Below, in pieces: positions 5,114 to 9,224 of a DNA stretch of 9,224 nucleotides. A program made the translations under genes and the position numbers. Under the pieces are notes generated by a model. The model worked only from the letters and a program-made list of their open reading frames with translations. It did not search any database and was not told where the DNA came from. The DNA is from Nocardioidaceae bacterium (GTDB lineage: Bacteria > Actinomycetota > Actinomycetes > Propionibacteriales > Nocardioidaceae), in the NCBI GenBank assembly GCA_025965395.1, contig JAOPXA010000135.1, positions 1 to 9,224 of the forward strand, in the 5' to 3' direction. Within the stretch, counting starts at the first letter, position 1; each line of letters opens with the position of its first letter.

Positions 5114-6814
5114 GTGACGAGCATTCCCCACACCCAGCTGGAGTTCGATGACCTCGGGCGGGCGTTGTCCAGCCTGACCTTCTGCGTCATCGACTTGGAG
5201 ACCACCGGCGGGTCGGCCGCTCGGGGCGCCAAGATCACCGAGATCGGCGCCGTCAAGGTCTGCGGTGGCGAGGTGATCGGCGAGTTCCAGACGCTCGTCA
5301 ACCCGGAGGAGTCCATTCCTGCCTTCATCACGGTGCTGACCGGCATCACCGATCAGATGGTCATTGCCGCACCGGTGATCGCCGAAGCACTCCCTAGTTT
5401 TCTCGAGTTTGCGCGCGGCTCGGTGCTTGTCGCACATAACGCTCCGTTCGATGTCGGTTTCTTGAAGCACAACGCCCGCGCCCTCGACCACGAGTGGCCC
5501 GCGTTCGAGGTGCTCGACACCGTGGTGCTGGCCCGACGCGTGATGCTTCGCGACGAGGTGCCCAACTGCAAGCTGGCCACGTTGGCGATGAAGTTTGGAG
5601 CAACGACCACGCCCAATCACCGCGCGCTCGAGGATGCCCGCGCCACTGTCGACGTGCTCCACGGACTCTTCGAGCGGCTCGGCCCGCTCGGCGTGACCAC
5701 GCTTGAGGAGGTTGCGAGCTACACCTCACGTGTGGCGCCCGCCCAGCGCAAGAAGCGCCACCTCGCCCAGCACCTTCCAGCGACTCCGGGGGTCTATCTT
5801 TTCCGTGGTCCGCGCGACGAAGTGCTGTACGTCGGCACGTCCACCAACATTCGGTCGCGGGCGATGTCCTACTTCACCAAGAGCGAGACGCGCTCGCGCA
5901 TGAGCGAGATGGTGCAGCTGGCCACCCGCATCGACGGGCTCGCCTGCGCGACTCCCCTCGAGGCCCAGGTGCGTGAGCTCCGCCTCATTGCCGCACATAC
6001 GCCGCCCTACAACCGCCGCTCCAAGCGACCCGGCAAGGTCGCGTGGGTCAAGCTGACCCGAGAGCGATGGCCCCGGCTGTCGCTCGTGCGCGAGGTGCGC
6101 GACGACGATGCCGACTACATCGGGCCCTTTCGGAGCCGCCTTGCTGCCGAGGGAGCGATGACGACCCTGCACGACGTCTTCAAGGTGCGTCAGTGCACGC
6201 AGCGGCTTGCGTTCAAGCCCCGCGGCACGGCCTGCGTGCTCGCTCAGCTGGGGCACTGTCTGTCGCCCTGTGACGGCACGGTCTCGCACGACGACTACCT
6301 GATCGAGGTCGAGCGATTGCGTCGAGCCATGACGGCAGATCCCTTCGAGGTCATGACGTCTGTGGGCGCCAAGATGCACCAGCTCGCTGCGCACGAACGC
6401 TTCGAGGATGCCGCGATCTGGCGCGATCGACTTTCCGACCTGGTTGCGGCATGCGCCCGAACCCAACGCCTCGTCAGCATCACAGCGGTCCCCGAGATCG
6501 TTGCCGCTCAACGCACCGCGTCGACCTGGGAGGTCCACGTCATCCGGCATGGCAGGCTCGTCGCCTCTGGGGTGATGCCTTCGTCGGCCCCAAGCGCTCA
6601 TGCCTGGGTCGACGCGCTGCTCCTTGGAGCCGAGACGGTCGAGCAAGGTTTCGGGCCGGTGCCAGCGGCCACAGCCGCCGAGACCGACCTCGTCCTGCGT
6701 TGGCTCGAGTCCGAGGGCACGCGCCTCATCCGCGGGCAGTGGTCCGTGCCCCTGCATGGCGCAGCGCGACACCTGTCGGGTTTGCGCGTCGACGAACTAG
6801 GCTGGGCCTCGTGA
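5114..6814 (+). CDS. DEDDh 3'-5' exonuclease fused to UvrC-like GIY-YIG / four-Cys / UVR modules
   Basis: A 566-residue DNA-processing protein. Residues about 20-185 form a DnaQ-like DEDDh exonuclease: VIDLETTG (Asp27, Glu29), HNAPFDVGFL (Asp113) and HRALEDAR (His169, Asp174) supply all five residues. Residues about 220-305 form a GIY-YIG nuclease domain like the N-terminus of UvrC: GVYLF 226-230, LYVG 238-241, arginines 247/249, Glu288 and PPYN. Cysteines 361, 374, 382 and 386 (ending HCLSPC) follow the UvrC pattern thought to bind an Fe-S cluster. A UVR motif covers about 418-444. The UvrC RNase H-like nuclease and HhH repeats are absent, so it resembles Cho plus an exonuclease and is the Rv2191-type protein of mycobacteria. 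A role in DNA repair is likely but its pathway is unproven. GTG 5114 is chosen because of the leaderless -10 box; the frame is open upstream to 4898, but that part is not conserved-looking. Its stop overlaps the next gene as GTGA. Confidence 0.9.
   Translation: MTSIPHTQLEFDDLGRALSSLTFCVIDLETTGGSAARGAKITEIGAVKVCGGEVIGEFQTLVNPEESIPAFITVLTGITDQMVIAAPVIAEALPSFLEFARGSVLVAHNAPFDVGFLKHNARALDHEWPAFEVLDTVVLARRVMLRDEVPNCKLATLAMKFGATTTPNHRALEDARATVDVLHGLFERLGPLGVTTLEEVASYTSRVAPAQRKKRHLAQHLPATPGVYLFRGPRDEVLYVGTSTNIRSRAMSYFTKSETRSRMSEMVQLATRIDGLACATPLEAQVRELRLIAAHTPPYNRRSKRPGKVAWVKLTRERWPRLSLVREVRDDDADYIGPFRSRLAAEGAMTTLHDVFKVRQCTQRLAFKPRGTACVLAQLGHCLSPCDGTVSHDDYLIEVERLRRAMTADPFEVMTSVGAKMHQLAAHERFEDAAIWRDRLSDLVAACARTQRLVSITAVPEIVAAQRTASTWEVHVIRHGRLVASGVMPSSAPSAHAWVDALLLGAETVEQGFGPVPAATAAETDLVLRWLESEGTRLIRGQWSVPLHGAARHLSGLRVDELGWAS
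6798..6803 (+). promoter_or_regulatory. Putative internal -10 box (TAGGCT) for the RAM-domain gene
   Basis: TAGGCT lies inside the last codons of the exonuclease gene and ends 7 bases before GTG 6811, the same spacing as at the other leaderless starts here. It could give the small gene its own transcript besides coupling through the GTGA overlap. Confidence 0.4.
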
Positions 6815-7086
6815 TCACCGCCATTGTCTTCATTCATGCCGACGTTGCCCGCCTAGCCGAGGTGGCCCAAGAGATCGCCGCCCTCGATGGGGTAAGCGAG
6901 GTCTACTCCGTCACCGGAGACCTCGACCTCATCGCGCTCGTGCGCGTCAGGACCCATGACGACATCGCCACGGTGGTGGCCGACCGGCTCAACAAGGTCC
7001 CGGGCGTCATCGACACCCAGACCCAGATCGCCTTTCAGGCGTTCTCGCAGCACGATCTCGAGAGCGCCTTCAGCCTCGGTAGCTAA
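6811..7086 (+). CDS. Stand-alone Lrp/AsnC ligand-binding (RAM) domain protein
   Basis: A 91-residue protein, VITAIVFIHADV..., consisting only of the ferredoxin-like RAM domain that in Lrp/AsnC regulators senses amino acids and drives oligomer formation. Features seen are the opening strand AIVFIHAD, a helix with VAQEIAALDGVSEVYSVTGDLDL containing the characteristic G-x-x-D-L turn (GDLDLI), then VRVRTHDDIATVV and a closing strand near VIDTQTQIAFQAF. There is no HTH, so it is unlikely to bind DNA alone; it may modulate a full-length Lrp or a metabolic enzyme. The GTG start overlaps the exonuclease stop as GTGA, and a TAGGCT box 7 bases upstream is compatible with leaderless transcription. It converges on trpD; an amino-acid sensing link to tryptophan synthesis is speculation from position alone. 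Confidence 0.88.
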   Translation: MITAIVFIHADVARLAEVAQEIAALDGVSEVYSVTGDLDLIALVRVRTHDDIATVVADRLNKVPGVIDTQTQIAFQAFSQHDLESAFSLGS

Positions 7087-7166
7087 ACCCCAAGATTTGG
7101 AGACTTAGACGCGTATCAAGTCGGGGCGATAGGCGTATAGGTATCCAAACCTGGAAGAGATACGAG
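7087..7166. other. Convergent intergenic gap between RAM-domain gene and trpD
   Basis: Eighty bases between two converging stop codons, more AT-rich than the genes around it. Only weak pairings are visible: CCAA-GAT-TTGG near 7090-7100 and GTATC/GATAC around 7141-7163. Neither has a long stem or a U-run, so no intrinsic terminator can be claimed for either strand. Confidence 0.5.
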
Positions 7167-8216
7167 CTAAGCGCTGAGAGCTTCCGTCGTGGCGATCCAG
7201 CGGTCGAGCACGTTCCGCGCCGCTCCGCTGTCGAGTGCAGTCTCGACGCGCACTTTGGCCGCATCGAGCCGAGACAGCAGATCACCCTTGGCGCCGTCGA
7301 AGGCGGCGACGCCCGCCGCCGCGTTGAGCACGACGGCGTCGCGCACCGGCGACTTTTCTCCGTCGAGGATGCGGCGAAACACGTCTGCATTGAAAGCCAC
7401 GTCTCCGCCCGTCAACGCTTCGGGAGCGGCCGACGCAAGGCCAAGCTCGCGCGGATCCAGGGTCAGCTTGTCGACCGTGTGCGACTCTCCGCCCACCGAC
7501 CAGACGGTCGAGGTGGTGGTCGTGGTCAGCTCATCGAGACCGTCGTCCCCTCGGAACACCAAGGCGTCGACACCCCTGCGGGCAAAGATCTCGGCCATCA
7601 GAGGCGCCATCCTGGCGTCAGCCACACCGACCGCCATGGCCGCGGGCCTGGCCGGGTTGGTGAGGGGGCCAAGGAAGTTGAAGGTCGTGGGGATGCCCAG
7701 CTGACTCCGCGTCGGCCCGACGAAGCGCAGTGTGCTGTGGAACAACGGCGCGAAGCAGAAGGTGATGCCAGCGGCACGCGCGACATCAGCGATGCGGTCG
7801 ACCGACAGGTCGAGCCGTACACCAAGCTTTTCGAGCACATCTGCGGAGCCACTCGAGCTAGAGGCTGCGCGGTTGCCGTGCTTGACGACGAGCGCGCCGG
7901 TGCCCGCGATGACGACCGCGGACATAGTCGAGATGTTGACCGTATGAGCCAGGTCCCCTCCCGTGCCGACGATGTCGACGGCCCGCTCCGCGATGTCGAG
8001 CGGAGCAGCATGCGCATACATCGTGTCGACGAGGCCTTGGATCTCCTCGACGGTCTCGCCCTTGGCGCGCAACGCCACAGCGAACCCCGCGATCTGCGCA
8101 GGTGTCGCGTTGCCAGCAAGGATTTCTTCCATCGCCCAGGCTGTGACCTCGGTCGCCAGGTCTTCGCGGGCGATGAGGGTGGTCAGGACTTTCGGCCAGG
8201 TCAAGCCGTCAGACAT
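7167..8216 (-). CDS. trpD: Anthranilate phosphoribosyltransferase
   Basis: A 349-residue enzyme of tryptophan synthesis that joins anthranilate and phosphoribosyl pyrophosphate to give phosphoribosyl-anthranilate. Signature motifs are all present: DIVGTGGD at 81-88 (PRPP phosphate loop), NIST at 94-97, [18 protein letters not shown] at 112-129, [10 protein letters not shown] at 179-188, and DGLDE at 225-229, the acidic metal-binding motif. Length is normal for the family. ATG 8216 is preferred; an in-frame GTG at 8225 adds three residues. The ATG overlaps the end of the upstream receiver-like gene by 8 bases, and GGAG sits close before it, so translation is probably coupled. It is separated from the other trp genes, as is also usual in mycobacteria, where trpD lies next to ctaE. 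No leader peptide or attenuator is seen. Confidence 0.96.
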   Translation of the reverse strand: MSDGLTWPKVLTTLIAREDLATEVTAWAMEEILAGNATPAQIAGFAVALRAKGETVEEIQGLVDTMYAHAAPLDIAERAVDIVGTGGDLAHTVNISTMSAVVIAGTGALVVKHGNRAASSSSGSADVLEKLGVRLDLSVDRIADVARAAGITFCFAPLFHSTLRFVGPTRSQLGIPTTFNFLGPLTNPARPAAMAVGVADARMAPLMAEIFARRGVDALVFRGDDGLDELTTTTTSTVWSVGGESHTVDKLTLDPRELGLASAAPEALTGGDVAFNADVFRRILDGEKSPVRDAVVLNAAAGVAAFDGAKGDLLSRLDAAKVRVETALDSGAARNVLDRWIATTEALSA

Positions 8217-8607
8217 GCGCTCCACGCGCCAGGTCGATCACGGCTTCGGCGAGGCGAATGGGCTCGATCGGGTGCGAGACAGCCGCATCGGCACGCGACC
8301 ACGTGGCGAGCCACGCATCGCCCGGGCGCCCCGTGAGGACCAAGATGGGCGGGCAGTCGAAGATCTCGTCCTTGAGCTGCTTGGAGAGCCCCAGACCGCC
8401 CGACGGAACCGCCTCGCCGTCTAGGATGACAAGACCGACGTCGCGTGCATCGAGGTGCTGCAGAACGACCGGCTGGGTGGCGCACTCGACGTACTCGAAT
8501 GGCGGAAGATCGGGGTGCGGCCGTGTGCCTATGCTGAGAATCACCTGCTCGCGCACGGTGGAATCATCGCTGTAGACCAGGACACGTAGGGGCTTGTGCT
8601 CACTCAC
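8209..8607 (-). CDS. Atypical single-domain receiver (response-regulator-like) protein
   Basis: A 132-residue protein with the CheY-like fold and no output domain. Acidic pair Asp14-Asp15 in [11 protein letters not shown], candidate phosphoacceptor Asp63 in LVILDGE and Thr92 in ILVLTGRP match receiver positions. However, the conserved lysine that precedes the final proline is replaced: AVSHPIEP has His112 where K is expected, so normal phosphotransfer chemistry may be impaired. The segment [12 protein letters not shown] is distinctive, and I recall similar proteins beside ctaE in other actinobacteria. No histidine kinase is nearby. GTG 8607 is chosen because TACGAT at 8619-8614 ends 6 bases before it, consistent with a leaderless transcript; ATG 8622 is the alternative start (137 aa). 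Its last codons overlap the trpD start, so the two genes form one transcription unit. Its role is unknown. Confidence 0.8.
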   Translation of the reverse strand: MSEHKPLRVLVYSDDSTVREQVILSIGTRPHPDLPPFEYVECATQPVVLQHLDARDVGLVILDGEAVPSGGLGLSKQLKDEIFDCPPILVLTGRPGDAWLATWSRADAAVSHPIEPIRLAEAVIDLARGAHV

Positions 8608-8613
8608 AGATGA

Positions 8614-8619
8614 ATCGTA
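8614..8619 (-). promoter_or_regulatory. Putative -10 box (TACGAT) for the receiver-like gene and trpD
   Basis: On the minus strand TACGAT ends 6 bases before GTG 8607 with no ribosome site in between, so a leaderless mRNA is likely. It directly abuts the opposite-strand box of ctaE. Confidence 0.5.
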
Positions 8620-8625
8620 CATAAT
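8620..8625 (+). promoter_or_regulatory. Putative -10 box (CATAAT) for ctaE
   Basis: CATAAT ends 6 bases before GTG 8632 with no ribosome site in between, again a leaderless arrangement. A TTGTGC hexamer at 8594-8599 would be 20 bases away, too far for a normal -35 element. Confidence 0.5.
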
Positions 8626-8631
8626 GATCTC

Positions 8632-9224
8632 GTGGCCACTACATCCGTGATTCCCTCTTCCCGTCTTCACGGGCAGGCAAACCGCCCCTCGTTCGTCACC
8701 GTAGGCACCGTGGTGTGGCTTTCGTCGGAGCTGATGTTCTTCGCGGCTCTCTTCGCCGCATACTTCACGATCCGCAACGTGAGTGCTGGGCTGTGGGAGC
8801 AAGAAACGGCCTTCCTCAACGTCCCCTTCGCCACGGTCAACACCACGATCCTGGTGTTGTCGTCCGTGACTTGCCAGTTCGGCGTGTTCGCTGCCGAGCG
8901 TGGCCGCTCGGGCCGCACCGGTGGCCGTTTCCAGTTCAAGCTCTGGGGTATGCGTGAGTGGTTCGTCCTCACCTACCTCATGGGTGCGATCTTCGTCGGC
9001 GGGCAGGCGCTCGAGTACACCGAGCTCCTCAAAGAGGGCATCACGATCCCCTCGTCCGCCTACGGCACGGTCTTCTACCTGGCCACCGGCTTCCACGGGA
9101 TTCACGTGATCGGCGGCCTGATTGCCTTCCTCCTGGTGATCGGACGCACGTTCATGGCGCGCAAGTTTACGCACGAGCAAGCCATCTCAGCCATTGTTGT
9201 GTCGTACTACTGGCACTTCGTCGA
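8632..9224 (+). CDS. ctaE: Cytochrome c oxidase subunit III (aa3 type), C-terminus cut by window edge
   Basis: Membrane subunit of the respiratory aa3 oxidase, which stabilises the catalytic core and its proton uptake. The first 197 residues are present. Compared with actinobacterial CtaE of about 200-210 residues, only the last few to about 15 are missing. Visible family marks are W-x2[14 protein letters not shown] at about 29-45 (first membrane helix with its Glu33), [23 protein letters not shown] at 110-132, FHGIHVIGG at 154-162 and the final YYWHFV at 192-197. About five membrane helices are expected and four to five hydrophobic stretches are seen. The start is GTG 8632, set by the -10 box just upstream. 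In relatives ctaE is followed by qcrC, qcrA and qcrB, which would lie beyond the right edge. It diverges from the receiver-like gene. Confidence 0.95.
   Translation, partial: MATTSVIPSSRLHGQANRPSFVTVGTVVWLSSELMFFAALFAAYFTIRNVSAGLWEQETAFLNVPFATVNTTILVLSSVTCQFGVFAAERGRSGRTGGRFQFKLWGMREWFVLTYLMGAIFVGGQALEYTELLKEGITIPSSAYGTVFYLATGFHGIHVIGGLIAFLLVIGRTFMARKFTHEQAISAIVVSYYWHFV

Noticed and set aside
5726..6772. 348-codon minus-strand open frame opposite the exonuclease fusion
   Set aside because: It is an antisense shadow with no recognisable domain; all nuclease motifs are on the plus strand.
7087..7166. Bidirectional terminator between the RAM-domain gene and trpD
   Set aside because: Only 4-5 base pair stems without U-runs could be found.
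8623..9180. Upstream extension of the receiver-like protein to a 323-residue protein, opposite ctaE
   Set aside because: The added N-terminal part is antisense to ctaE, shows no fold features, and is incompatible with the shared divergent promoter.

Overview
The window is a high-GC, gene-dense chromosomal segment with many GTG starts, ATGA/GTGA gene overlaps and apparently leaderless promoters. Together with its gene set (actinobacterial FadD15-type acyl-CoA ligase, RipC-like NlpC/P60 protein under a c-di-AMP riboswitch, DEDDh exonuclease/UvrC-like fusion, isolated trpD, ctaE) this points to an actinomycete (Actinomycetota), probably of the Micrococcales or Propionibacteriales. From memory, the order fadD - nlpC/p60 - exonuclease - trpD - ctaE matches the Mycobacterium tuberculosis Rv2187-Rv2193 neighbourhood, so this is mostly conserved core synteny rather than a genomic island. 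No mobile element, CRISPR array, tRNA or rRNA was seen.

Left part (1-1787, all minus strand). One operon is read leftwards: an SRPBCC-fold protein, an 84-residue Cys-rich protein, a ROK-family glucokinase, and the start of a second ROK sugar kinase cut by the window edge. The first three genes are joined by ATGA stop/start overlaps. A TAAAAT -10 box and an AGGA ribosome site sit before the SRPBCC gene.

Middle-left (1845-4815). A divergent long-chain acyl-CoA ligase gene is interrupted by one in-frame TAG, with all downstream family motifs intact, so it is a very recent pseudogene, a sequencing error or a read-through case. It converges, 4 bases stop to stop, on a secreted coiled-coil NlpC/P60 peptidoglycan hydrolase. 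The 5' leader of the hydrolase gene is a clear ydaO-type c-di-AMP riboswitch.

Middle-right (4816-7086). A 72-residue four-cysteine protein (minus) diverges from a DEDDh exonuclease fused to UvrC-like GIY-YIG, four-Cys and UVR modules (plus). This is followed, with a GTGA overlap, by a stand-alone Lrp/AsnC ligand-binding (RAM) domain.

Right part (7167-9224). trpD and an atypical single-domain receiver protein form a minus-strand pair with overlapping ends. They diverge from ctaE (cytochrome c oxidase subunit III), which runs off the right edge. The two divergent starts share a very compact promoter with abutting -10 boxes. The strongest leads are the amber codon in the ligase gene, the riboswitch with a duplicated core octamer next to the start codon, the back-to-back leaderless promoter, and three small conserved-looking proteins of unknown role. 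I did not find convincing evidence for a wholly new multi-gene system.
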